The position numbers and the translations under genes are program-made. From positions 574,501-638,500 of the forward strand of contig NZ_JAUSZA010000001.1 of the NCBI RefSeq assembly GCF_030817215.1: 64,000 nucleotides of DNA. Direction: 5' to 3'. This DNA comes from Paenibacillus sp. V4I3 (GTDB lineage: Bacteria > Bacillota > Bacilli > Paenibacillales > NBRC-103111). The notes under the pieces are model-generated. The model did no database searches. It had not been told where the DNA came from and was given only the letters and a program-made list of their open reading frames with translations. Below are positions 8,223 through 16,207 of this stretch, piece by piece; the first letter of the stretch is position 1; each line of letters starts with the position of its first letter.

Positions 8223-8288
8223 ATCATAGTTATTAACTATGATGGTAATTGATTATTCGCAATTGATCAATGATAGTTATTTATCTAT
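8223..8288. promoter_or_regulatory. Divergent operator region between lysR-type gene and ilvE-like gene
   Basis: At 8223-8243 ATCATAGTTA and TAACTATGAT form a perfect 10-bp inverted repeat around one base; it contains ATAG-N7-CTAT, a T-N11-A LysR box. A second related site ATAG-N8-CTAT is at 8273-8288. The pair looks like the recognition and activation sites of a LysR regulator. Confidence 0.7.
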
Positions 8289-8333
8289 AGTAACGATAAC
8301 AAGTAAGCACATTCGAAAAGGTGGTTGATGGCG

Positions 8334-9404
8334 ATGTACGGACAGATTCGAATCGAACACAATCTGAGTTGTAAAACAAAGCCCCGTTTTGAAGAGGATT
8401 TAGGGTTTGGGCGTCATTTTACCGATCATATGTTTATGATGGATTTCGAGGAAGGAAAGGGCTGGCATGATCCGCGTATTATCCCTTATGGCCCCATCTC
8501 CCATGATCCTTCAGCGATGGTTTTTCATTATGGGCAAGCCGTGTTCGAGGGGTTAAAGGCTTTTCGTACGGAAAAGGGTGAGATTGTTCTATTTCGACCT
8601 GACCAAAATGCACAGCGACTAAACCGTTCCAGCGACCGGCTGCAAATGCCTCAAATGGATGAGAATTTCGTCGTAGGCGCCATCCAGACCCTCGTTCGTT
8701 TGGATGCCGAGTGGGTGCCCAGAAAAAAGGGGTCCTCTTTATATATTCGTCCTTTTGTGATAGCTACCGAAGCCGGCTTAGGTGTGCGCGCCTCATCGCG
8801 CTATTCGTTCGTAATCATTATGTCGCCGGTAGACTCCTACTATGAGGAAGGACTTCAGCCCATCAACATCCTTGTAGAAAGCTATTATGCCAGGGCCGTT
8901 CAAGGTGGTACGGGCAGTGCCAAAACAGCTGGCAATTACGCTGCAACCCTCAAAGCACAAGCCCTCGCCAAAGAACACAACTGCGCTCAAGTGCTCTGGC
9001 TGGATGCCATCGAGAAGATTTATATAGAAGAAGCAGGCAGCATGAATGTCTTTTTCAAAATCAACGGGGAAGTTGTGACTCCAAACCTTAGCGGCAGTAT
9101 TCTGGATGGTGTCACGCGAAACAGCATCATTCACCTGCTAAAGGAGTGGGGCATTCCGGTTACAGAGCGGAAAATTTCGATCGATGACCTTGTTCTGGCC
9201 TATGATAACGGAACCCTTGAGGAGGCCTTCGGTACCGGTACGGCTGCCGTTGTGTCCCCTATTGGCGGTCTCCTGTGGAACGGTACGCCTATGGTGATTA
9301 ACCAAGGTAACATTGGTGATCTGGTTCGTCGGCTTTACGATACAATTACTGGGATTCAATACGGAAGGATCGAGGATTCTTACGGGTGGACGATTCCTTG
9401 CTGA
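8334..9404 (+). CDS. ilvE: Branched-chain amino acid aminotransferase
   Basis: A 356-residue PLP-dependent fold type IV transaminase, exchanging the amino group between glutamate and Leu/Ile/Val keto acids. The BCAT signature GGTGSAKTAGNYAATLKAQ contains the Schiff-base lysine, followed by QVLWLDA and YIEEAGSMNVFF. The FHYGQAVFEGLKAF segment near residue 70 is also typical. The length fits the BCAT group resembling the eukaryotic enzymes. The ATG at 8334 has AAGGTGG nine bases upstream; the TTG at 8325 and ATG at 8328 sit too close to that box. A lone biosynthetic or catabolic aminotransferase, probably regulated by the divergent LysR protein. Confidence 0.93.
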   Translation: MYGQIRIEHNLSCKTKPRFEEDLGFGRHFTDHMFMMDFEEGKGWHDPRIIPYGPISHDPSAMVFHYGQAVFEGLKAFRTEKGEIVLFRPDQNAQRLNRSSDRLQMPQMDENFVVGAIQTLVRLDAEWVPRKKGSSLYIRPFVIATEAGLGVRASSRYSFVIIMSPVDSYYEEGLQPINILVESYYARAVQGGTGSAKTAGNYAATLKAQALAKEHNCAQVLWLDAIEKIYIEEAGSMNVFFKINGEVVTPNLSGSILDGVTRNSIIHLLKEWGIPVTERKISIDDLVLAYDNGTLEEAFGTGTAAVVSPIGGLLWNGTPMVINQGNIGDLVRRLYDTITGIQYGRIEDSYGWTIPC

Positions 9405-9484
9405 AATCCAGCTGTTAATGAGAAAACCTCTATCGAGGCCTTTCGAAGATTAGCGACCGCGTGTAAATGTAGATTTTATGTGGT

Positions 9485-9513
9485 AAAAAAGACACCTCTT
9501 GGGTGTCTTTTCT
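9485..9513 (+). terminator. Terminator of ilvE
   Basis: AAAAGACACC at 9487-9496 and GGTGTCTTTT at 9502-9511 form a perfect 10-bp stem with a 5-base loop, A-run before and T-run after. Confidence 0.9.
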
Positions 9514-9632
9514 CATACGCAGGTTACTTTAATTTAAATCAGGGGTCTACCACAACTAGTTCTTTTGAATCTGACCGTTTGATTCGGGGTAACAGGCATT
9601 ATAGTAACCAGAGCCATGCATTTAGTGGCACC

Positions 9633-10067
9633 CTATTTGGCTGGTTGCTCATCACTCTCTGTTTCCTTCTCTTTCTGCTCAACGAGCTGCCCATCGATGT
9701 CGATAATATCCTTGCTGTTCATCACGTCATCACCGAGAAAATCCCTCAGCTTGTTCTTCGCTTTGCGCTTCACATCGTCATCGATACTCCTTGCGACAGA
9801 GGCCAGCGCAAACCCCAAGGCACTTAAATCATCCACATACCCAACAATTGGCAGCAAATCAGGCAAGAGATCCAACGGAAAAATGAGATAGCCCAGCGCG
9901 CCGTAGATTTGAACTTTTGCTCTTAGCGGTGTTTTCGGACTTTCTACGGCGTAGAAGAGCAGAAGTCCGCTGTAAATGACTTTGCTGCCTGCCTTTTTGG
10001 CGCCCTTTTTCAGTTTCAGCCAGAAGCCGTCGGTTGAGAAATATTTCTGATATTTGGAAGAGTCCAT
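9633..10067 (-). CDS. YkvA/DUF1232 family membrane-associated protein
   Basis: A 144-residue protein with the DUF1232 core at about residues 50-90 (GALGYLIFPLDLLPDLLPIV then GYVDDLSALGFAL), one hydrophobic hairpin, a basic N-terminus and a charged Glu-rich tail. The LPDLLP-GYxDDL pattern is diagnostic of the family. The biochemical role of the family is not established. TTGGAG precedes the ATG. It is monocistronic and convergent with ilvE. Confidence 0.85.
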   Translation of the reverse strand: MDSSKYQKYFSTDGFWLKLKKGAKKAGSKVIYSGLLLFYAVESPKTPLRAKVQIYGALGYLIFPLDLLPDLLPIVGYVDDLSALGFALASVARSIDDDVKRKAKNKLRDFLGDDVMNSKDIIDIDGQLVEQKEKETESDEQPAK

Positions 10068-10394
10068 CGTACGATCACTCCAATCATTTTTGTGGAAAAA
10101 TGCCTAAAGTTAGGATCAACTGATTAAGGCTTACCTAACAAGATATATAACCCATATACAGCGGAAACAAAGCACAACTGACACTAAGATAATGATTCCC
10201 TAACATTATATAAATTTGCACACCTAGTGGAAGTATGACCCAAAAGCAATAATAAATCCGGCTTTAACAGCTCCTTCTTTAACTATAACTTAATCTTCCA
10301 GTTAAATACAATCTAGCATAAAACCAAAAAGGACCACTCCCTTAGGAGCAGCCCTACTATGGCTACTAAGCCAAACATGAAGTGAGCATCGTGA
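10068..10394. other. Intergenic region, no gene seen
   Basis: AT-rich region between the YkvA-like gene start and the aguB stop codon. It should hold the YkvA promoter. No convincing hairpin, operator or small ORF with a ribosome-binding site was found. The 78-residue ORF across 10313-10549 mostly overlaps aguB and lacks a ribosome-binding site. Confidence 0.4.
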
Positions 10395-11279
10395 TTACAG
10401 TACCTGCTCACCATCATACGTAGCAATTTTCTTGTAAAGATCCGGACGGCGGTCGCGGAAAATGCCCCACTCGATACGCTGAACTTCCAGCTGATCGAGA
10501 TCGAATTCGGTAACAAGCACCGTTTCCTCATTGCGGCCAGCTTCCTCAATCATATTGCCCTGCGGGCCTGCGATGAAAGACGAACCATAGAAGTTGATGC
10601 TGGATTCTTCATCTTCTTCCTTACCGATCCGATTCGACGCGATAACCGGCATCAAGTTCGCCGCGGCGTGGCCGCGCATGCACATTTGCCAGTGATCCTT
10701 AGAATCGATCGAACCATCCTGCGGCTCTGAGCCGATAGCGGTTGGGTAGAACAGCAGCTCTGCACCCATCAACGCCATAACCCTTGCAGCTTCTGGGTAC
10801 CATTGATCCCAACATACGCCTACGCCGATTTTGGCATAACGTGTTTTCCAAACCTTGAACCCGGTATCACCAGGGTTAAAATAGAACTTTTCTTCATACC
10901 CCGGACCATCAGGGATATGACTTTTGCGATAAAGACCAAGCACTTCACCATCTGCATCGATGACAGCCAACGAATTGTAGCGCGCGTAATTCTTTTTCTC
11001 ATAAAAGCTGATCGGCAGTACAACCTGAAGCTCCTTGGCAATTTCACGGAAATGATTGATTGCTTTGTTGTTCTCCAGCTCCGTCGCGTAATGGTAGTAG
11101 TCGGACTTCTCTTTTTGGCAGAAATACGGTGTCTCAAACAGCTCTTGGATCAAAATAATTTGAGCGCCCTTCGCGGCTGCTTGGCGAACCAAGGCTTCTG
11201 CTTTGCGAATGTTTTCTTCTATATTATCGGAACAGCTCATTTGCGTTGCTGCTACTGTTACTTTTCTCAATGGAATCAC
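10395..11279 (-). CDS. aguB: N-carbamoylputrescine amidase
   Basis: A 294-residue nitrilase-superfamily amidohydrolase converting N-carbamoylputrescine to putrescine, CO2 and ammonia in the cytosol. The Glu-Lys-Cys triad is visible: QELFETPYF (E about 46), YRKSHIPDGPGY (K about 119), and GVGVCWDQWYPEAARVMAL (catalytic Cys about 156). The PDGPGYEEKFYFNPGD segment is characteristic of plant and bacterial CPA enzymes. Its start codon overlaps the aguA stop by four bases (ATGA), so the two are translationally coupled, completing the agmatine route to putrescine. Confidence 0.95.
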   Translation of the reverse strand: MIPLRKVTVAATQMSCSDNIEENIRKAEALVRQAAAKGAQIILIQELFETPYFCQKEKSDYYHYATELENNKAINHFREIAKELQVVLPISFYEKKNYARYNSLAVIDADGEVLGLYRKSHIPDGPGYEEKFYFNPGDTGFKVWKTRYAKIGVGVCWDQWYPEAARVMALMGAELLFYPTAIGSEPQDGSIDSKDHWQMCMRGHAAANLMPVIASNRIGKEEDEESSINFYGSSFIAGPQGNMIEEAGRNEETVLVTEFDLDQLEVQRIEWGIFRDRRPDLYKKIATYDGEQVL

Positions 11280-12319
11280 CCTTTCTTGCTAGCTGGCATT
11301 TGTTGTGTCGTGCAATGGACGTTGCCGCCTTCTTTGATGATGGACATGCCGTTAATTGTGCGGATTCTGCGATCCGGGAAAGCTGCGCTTAGCACCTCTT
11401 CTGCCTTACGATCTGTCTCTTCCGCAGTTCCGCCGAAAACCGGCAAAATAATGCCGCCGTTTACGAAATAAAAGTTCAAATAGCTTAGCGTCAGACGCTG
11501 CTCTTCAAAGAACGTTAGAGGAGGCTGCTCGATCTGAATAATTTCAAAAGAACGTCCTTTAGCATCCGTCGCATTTCGAAGAATTTCTAAATTCTCCTGA
11601 GTAATCGCATAGTTCGCATCAGCCGGATCGTTGCAAACCTGTAAAATGATTTTGCCTGGAGCCGCGAAGCAAGCAATATTGTCGACATGACCGTCCGTTT
11701 CATCGCCGTCCAGCCCTTTATTCAGCCAGATGATTTTCTCGACGTTGACGAAGTTTTTCACATACTCTTCGATTTGTCCACGGCTTAGGTCTGGATTGCG
11801 ATTCGTGTTCAGGAGACATTCCTGGGTTGTCAAAAGCGTACCTTCTCCATCTACATGAATGGAGCCGCCTTCCATGACGAGCGGAGCGTCAAAACGTTTC
11901 ACACCATGATGCGCCAAAATTTGCGGAGCCACGTTATCATCAAGATCCCATGGCGCATATTTGCCGCCCCATGCGTTAAATGTCCAATTCACAGCTGCAA
12001 TTTCCTGCTGCTCATTCAACAAGAACGTAGGTCCGTTATCACGGAACCAAGCATCGTTATGCGGAATGATCAGAAAATCAACGTTTGTCTCATCGAACAT
12101 TGCCTTAACTTGCTCAGCATCAGCAGGGTTCACGATCACCGTCACAGGCTCGAATTCAGCAATGGCCTTAGCCAAATCTGCATAGCCTTTTGATACAACC
12201 GCATGATCCTCCGGATAAACCATCGAAGATTGAACGGGCCAAGAAATAAATGTACGTTCGTGTGTTGTCCACTCTGCTGGCATTCTATAGTGTAAATCCT
12301 TAGGTTTCATCTCATCCAT
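11276..12319 (-). CDS. aguA: Agmatine deiminase
   Basis: A 347-residue enzyme of the guanidino-group modifying superfamily hydrolysing agmatine to N-carbamoylputrescine and ammonia. Typical motifs: MPAEWTTHERTFISWP near the N-terminus, DAWFRDNGPTFL (about 89-100), GDETDGHVDNIACF (about 208-221), and the C-terminal GGNVHCTTQQMP with the catalytic Cys. Length is normal. Start may be at 12319 or at the in-frame ATG at 12310. First gene of the aguA-aguB pair. No arginine decarboxylase is in the window, so agmatine must come from elsewhere. Confidence 0.95.
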   Translation of the reverse strand: MDEMKPKDLHYRMPAEWTTHERTFISWPVQSSMVYPEDHAVVSKGYADLAKAIAEFEPVTVIVNPADAEQVKAMFDETNVDFLIIPHNDAWFRDNGPTFLLNEQQEIAAVNWTFNAWGGKYAPWDLDDNVAPQILAHHGVKRFDAPLVMEGGSIHVDGEGTLLTTQECLLNTNRNPDLSRGQIEEYVKNFVNVEKIIWLNKGLDGDETDGHVDNIACFAAPGKIILQVCNDPADANYAITQENLEILRNATDAKGRSFEIIQIEQPPLTFFEEQRLTLSYLNFYFVNGGIILPVFGGTAEETDRKAEEVLSAAFPDRRIRTINGMSIIKEGGNVHCTTQQMPASKKG

Positions 12320-12542
12320 CTCACTTTATATAAATTTGTTGGCAGGCATATGAAGGGCAAATATTAAAGTCAAATGCACCGTCTTTCATCATATACCAAA
12401 AGGAGCTTAGGCTCAATGTACATAGGTTTACAAATTTAGCAATCGTTTAAAAACCAATTTGCTCTGCCCTGCATATTTTGTTTGCTTTTAATGAACATTA
12501 TATATGGCTTTAACACGCAACCAAATGAAAGGGCGGATTACA

Positions 12543-13178
12543 TTGGCAACTGTTTTACACATCACAGCACATCCCCATGACCACCAAACATCATTCAGTA
12601 TGGCTGTAGGAAAAGCCTTTATTGATACCTATCGGGAAGCCAACCCTAATGATGAAGTTATCCCTTTGGACTTGTACAGCATTCAATTGCCGCACATTGA
12701 TGCCGACGTATTCAGCGGATGGGGAAAGTTACGAGGCGGTCAACAGTTCTCAGATTTGAGCAAGGAAGAACAAACCAAAGTAGGTCGACTCGGCGAAATA
12801 ACGGATCAGTTTGTAGCAGCGGATAAATACGTATTCGTAACGCCAATGTGGAACTTTTCTTTCCCACCGCTTATGAAAGCCTATATCGATGCTATTTGTA
12901 TCGCTGGCAAGACGTTCAAGTACACAGAAACTGGCCCTGTAGGCTTGTTGCCTGACAAAAAAGCGCTGCATATCCAAGCAAGCGGCGGCGTTTATTCGGA
13001 AGGACCTGCTACCTCCATGGAAATGGGACATCGCTATTTAAGTGTCATCATGGCATTCTTCGGCATTACGGATTTCCAAGGAATTTTTGTTGAGGGAATG
13101 GCTCAGTCACCCGACAAGGCTCCGCAAATTAAAGAGGACGCGATTAGCCGTGCGCAAGCATTAGCCAAAACGTTCTAG
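12543..13178 (+). CDS. azoR: FMN-dependent NADH-azoreductase
   Basis: A 211-residue flavodoxin-fold quinone/azo reductase using FMN and NAD(P)[21 protein letters not shown] is the usual N-terminus, [20 protein letters not shown] (about 98-117) is the AzoR signature, and IQASGGVYS follows. The TTG at 12543 is preferred: AAAGGGCGG lies 6 bases upstream and the resulting length equals the Bacillus family norm; an upstream in-frame ATG at 12504 would add 13 atypical residues. Likely role: two-electron reduction of quinones and other electrophiles. Monocistronic. Confidence 0.92.
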   Translation: MATVLHITAHPHDHQTSFSMAVGKAFIDTYREANPNDEVIPLDLYSIQLPHIDADVFSGWGKLRGGQQFSDLSKEEQTKVGRLGEITDQFVAADKYVFVTPMWNFSFPPLMKAYIDAICIAGKTFKYTETGPVGLLPDKKALHIQASGGVYSEGPATSMEMGHRYLSVIMAFFGITDFQGIFVEGMAQSPDKAPQIKEDAISRAQALAKTF

Positions 13179-13186
13179 CAAATGAT

Positions 13187-13226
13187 AAAAGCTAAGTAAA
13201 CCTTTTAGAGTCTACTTAGCTTTTTT
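13187..13226. terminator. Bidirectional terminator between azoR and phosphoesterase
   Basis: GCTAAGTA at 13191-13198 pairs with TACTTAGC at 13213-13220, with A-run before and T-run after, so it can serve both convergent genes. Confidence 0.9.
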
Positions 13227-13227
13227 A

Positions 13228-13965
13228 TTATTTCGTCTTTTTTCCACGATATTGACCCGTCCGCAATTCCAAGATATAGGCCTCAGAATCCGGCATCCGC
13301 TCATCCTTCGCTTGCTGTACAGCGAGTTCAATGTCGTAAGGCACTCTCACATGCTGAATATTGAACGCTGCGGGCTGTTTACTGTGGTAATTCCCCTCAA
13401 GAATGGCATAAGAAGCTTGTGTTAAATCCAGCGGATTCCCTACGCTTCCTGTATTGAAAAGCATTTTACCCCTAATAACCTGCAAATAGGCGTTGTGAAC
13501 ATCACCATAGCCTGCAACGTCGGCTTGCAAAGGCTCCCCGCACAGGTCCGAGGACTCGAACATCGACATTCGGCTTTCTATCTGGTCCCATGGCTGAATA
13601 CGTTCATATACGCTTCTTGGCGAAGCATGGAATAACCTCACGAACTTCCCGCTCATCCAAAACTCATAGCAAAAAGGCAGCCCTTTCAAATAAGTCAACC
13701 GTTCGCGTCCAAGCCTAGTCTGCTGCCAAAGTAAAACCGGATCTTCGGTAGGATTACCGATAAAATCATCCCAGTTTCCCATGATGACCGTATTGCAAAT
13801 TTCCCGCACATGATCAACAACGAGATCCGGATGCGGCCCTTTTCCTACTAAATCCCCAAGACAAATGATCTCCGTAACATGTCGATGCTGAATATCCTTC
13901 ATAACCGCTTCGTATGCAGGCATATTACCATGGATATCTGAAATAATGGCTAGTTTCTCCAACAA
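13228..13965 (-). CDS. Calcineurin-like metallophosphoesterase (YfcE/ApaH-type)
   Basis: A 245-residue metal-dependent phosphoesterase. Metal-binding motifs occur in order: SDIHGN (D-x-H, residues 9-14), CLGDLVGKGP (GD), GNWDD (the GN-H/D position, with Trp-Asp instead of His-Glu), and late GYGDVHNAYLQ (usual GHTH position, altered). Such proteins act as phosphodiesterases or phosphatases; specificity is not predictable. The substitutions at the third and last metal motifs may change metal or substrate use. It lies 24 bases after the fusion gene at 13990-15975, on the same strand, and may be cotranscribed with it. Confidence 0.85.
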   Translation of the reverse strand: MLEKLAIISDIHGNMPAYEAVMKDIQHRHVTEIICLGDLVGKGPHPDLVVDHVREICNTVIMGNWDDFIGNPTEDPVLLWQQTRLGRERLTYLKGLPFCYEFWMSGKFVRLFHASPRSVYERIQPWDQIESRMSMFESSDLCGEPLQADVAGYGDVHNAYLQVIRGKMLFNTGSVGNPLDLTQASYAILEGNYHSKQPAAFNIQHVRVPYDIELAVQQAKDERMPDSEAYILELRTGQYRGKKTK

Positions 13966-13989
13966 CCCACACCTGCCTTTATGCTAAGA

Positions 13990-15975
13990 TTATTCGTTAA
14001 GTGAAATTGTTGTTTCTACCTTGCCAGCTCTGCTCACCAGAAACGGATACATGAGGTACAGTCCAACAACATACAACAAGGCAGCTATATAAACAGGAAG
14101 TAAATGAACGAAGTCCATATAGCCAATGTGAACATGTACCAGCAACCCGGCGGCGAATCCCGGAAGACCTCCCCAGAGAAACGTCCACCACAACCAGCTT
14201 TCGCCTTGGTTGACACCCCATAAAGCTGAAGCTGTAATCGCTACCGCTAATGAAAAGAGCGCTCCGCCAAATCCTGCTCGGTCATGAGCAATGAGCGGAA
14301 TGATGTGATCGTTCCAAGCAGCAAGCTGCTGGACTGTCAGGCCGAGATAGGCTAAATCTGTCGGTACGAACACGGTAGTGATACCGACGAAAGATATCGT
14401 CAAGCCTCCGATTGCTAAACCAAATCCGAGTACAACGAAGCAGCATTGCCCCCACTGCGCTCTAAGCCAAACAGAATCATTCAGCACGCCTGGCTTCTTA
14501 CGGGAGGGATAATCTTTCAATCCGCGCAAGGTCAGCAGCAGCATCGGCAGCAGCACGGCCGCTGCTGCGGCATGAAGAGGATCAAAATAACCATAGCCGA
14601 GATAAAGGAAAAAGCTGCTGAAACCTACTGCACACGAAGTCGTTACCGCAGTTCGCGCCCAGTGAAGCCCGCTTCGTAAGCCATGACGAGCCAGCTGATA
14701 ATAAAAGATGCCTATCGAAATCATCGTTCCCGCTAAAGTAATGCGGTCATGGGACATGAAATGTATAATATGCCCATTAAAATGGTTTATGACACTTCGG
14801 CTCACGCCAAGAAAAGTTTCGTCGTAAGGCAAGAGGACGCTTGTGGACGCAATGAGCCATGCGAGTACACCACCAATCATCATGCCGATACCCAGCAGGC
14901 TCATCCAGCCCCAATTGGCCCAAAACGAGGGCGGCTGGGGCTCAGCTGTTTGCCTGATGCGATCATGAATGATCGCTTCATTGATTCGCTTGGGCTGCCC
15001 TGGCCCCGCGTACACCAGCCCGCTGTGCAGCTGGACGCTATTCGCTCCAGCAGCCAACAGCTCTAGTGCATCCTGCGGCTGATGAACGCCGCCGGCCGCG
15101 ACAATCGTGCTCCGCTCGCCAAGCGACTCGCGGAGCAGCCGAACCTGGCTCAGCTGCGCCCCGAGCGCCTCCGCACCGCCGCCGACGCGTTCGCGGCGGG
15201 TGCCCGGCTCGCGCAGCGCTTCGCCGACGACGACACCGCTGAAGCTCTCGGCGGTGTCGGTGAGTTCACGCAGCATCCCGATGGGAGTTGGCTGCGGCAG
15301 GTAGAGCAGCAGCGGCTTCCCCGGGGCCGCTGCTTCTGCTATAAGGCGTACCTCGCGGAGGTACGCTATCGCTTCATCCGGTGGCCAGCCTTCGGCGAGG
15401 CCATCGATGTAGAACCCCGCCGCGTACGGCGCCAGCTTCGAGAGCAGCTCCTGCTGCTCGAACAGCGCCTCGCGCGGCAAACTGCCCGGCATCGGCCGCA
15501 GCCGCACGAAGTGCGGCAGGCGATGCCCCGTGCCCTTGCGCAGGCGCTGGACGATCGCGTCCGCGCCGTCATTGACATAGCCATCGGGGTACACGATGGC
15601 TTCCTGCACCACGTCGCGCTCAATCGGCGCGTCGTTATGCACTTCTCGGACCGTCACAGGTCCGATCTCGATGAAGCCGAACCCGAACTGGGCCAGCGCC
15701 TTGTGCGCGGTCCCGTGCGGATCAAGCGTGCCGCTTAGACCGATGGGACACTGAATCGGCACCCCCGCCAGCTCATCCTCGAGAATCGGCGACAGCTCCA
15801 TGTGACCCATTGTTTTGATCACGAACGTTCCGCCGGGAATGCGGCTTAATCCGCCTATCGACCCGAGGGTAAAGTTCCTTGCAATCTTAGCTGGCAGCCG
15901 AAATAATAAAGGCCGAAATATAGCGTGATAAGACCAGTCGGGCATCGAGAAGCTCCTATTCCTTATCGAGGTCAT
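13990..15975 (-). CDS. Dihydroorotate dehydrogenase-like domain fused to a duplicated polytopic membrane domain
   Basis: A 661-residue two-part protein. Residues 15-345 resemble class 2 dihydroorotate dehydrogenase: N-terminal FRPLLFRLPAKIARNF helix, PIGLSGTLDPHGTAHKALAQ, FGFIEIGPVT, and the C-terminal FMN-phosphate motif AAGGVHQPQDALELLAAGAN with QLHSGLVYAGPG. The catalytic segment differs: the usual N-x-SSPN loop reads YIDGLAEGWPP and the K-x-x-PD strand reads LYLPQPTP, so orotate synthesis is doubtful. Residues 355-645 form about eight membrane segments in two repeats, each with HIIxxxxHDRxxxxG (H402/H409; H557/H564) and GY-x-D-x-x-H (H468; H624). The histidines suggest metal or haem binding (inference). 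It lies 24 bases upstream of the phosphoesterase gene. Confidence 0.8.
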   Translation of the reverse strand: MTSIRNRSFSMPDWSYHAIFRPLLFRLPAKIARNFTLGSIGGLSRIPGGTFVIKTMGHMELSPILEDELAGVPIQCPIGLSGTLDPHGTAHKALAQFGFGFIEIGPVTVREVHNDAPIERDVVQEAIVYPDGYVNDGADAIVQRLRKGTGHRLPHFVRLRPMPGSLPREALFEQQELLSKLAPYAAGFYIDGLAEGWPPDEAIAYLREVRLIAEAAAPGKPLLLYLPQPTPIGMLRELTDTAESFSGVVVGEALREPGTRRERVGGGAEALGAQLSQVRLLRESLGERSTIVAAGGVHQPQDALELLAAGANSVQLHSGLVYAGPGQPKRINEAIIHDRIRQTAEPQPPSFWANWGWMSLLGIGMMIGGVLAWLIASTSVLLPYDETFLGVSRSVINHFNGHIIHFMSHDRITLAGTMISIGIFYYQLARHGLRSGLHWARTAVTTSCAVGFSSFFLYLGYGYFDPLHAAAAAVLLPMLLLTLRGLKDYPSRKKPGVLNDSVWLRAQWGQCCFVVLGFGLAIGGLTISFVGITTVFVPTDLAYLGLTVQQLAAWNDHIIPLIAHDRAGFGGALFSLAVAITASALWGVNQGESWLWWTFLWGGLPGFAAGLLVHVHIGYMDFVHLLPVYIAALLYVVGLYLMYPFLVSRAGKVETTISLNE

Positions 15976-16136
15976 TCAATAATGAGCGACCACTGTTAGA
16001 TGTTGGTTTTATCATGTTAAAAAAGACTGTCCTCAGCCATGATATGACTTTGAAACAGCCCAATTGTATATCTTCTTACTCATCATTATTTATCTTTTAT
16101 AATTCCCAAACATTTCTAATCTTCATTATATAATAT

Positions 16137-16175
16137 AAAAAACTTCCCTGACAAATATAATCAGGAAAGTTTTTT
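16137..16175 (-). terminator. Terminator of the alpha-xyloside operon
   Basis: AACTTCCCTGA and TCAGGAAAGTT pair with one mismatch around a 9-base loop, flanked by A-run and T-run; it sits 32 bases after the GH31 stop codon and could work in both directions. Confidence 0.85.
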
Positions 16176-16207
16176 ATATTTATATTTTTATGCCGTCTGG
16201 AACGATT

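Noticed and set aside
10803..11471. 222-residue ORF antisense to aguB/aguA
   Set aside because: Spans two convincing sense genes and has no signal for translation.
15082..15738. 218-residue ORF antisense to the PyrD-like domain
   Set aside because: Same GC-rich shadow effect; the sense frame has clear flavoprotein motifs.
16021..16070. Possible terminator with GACTGT/ACAG arms
   Set aside because: Arms too short and unequal; the clear terminator is at 16137-16175.
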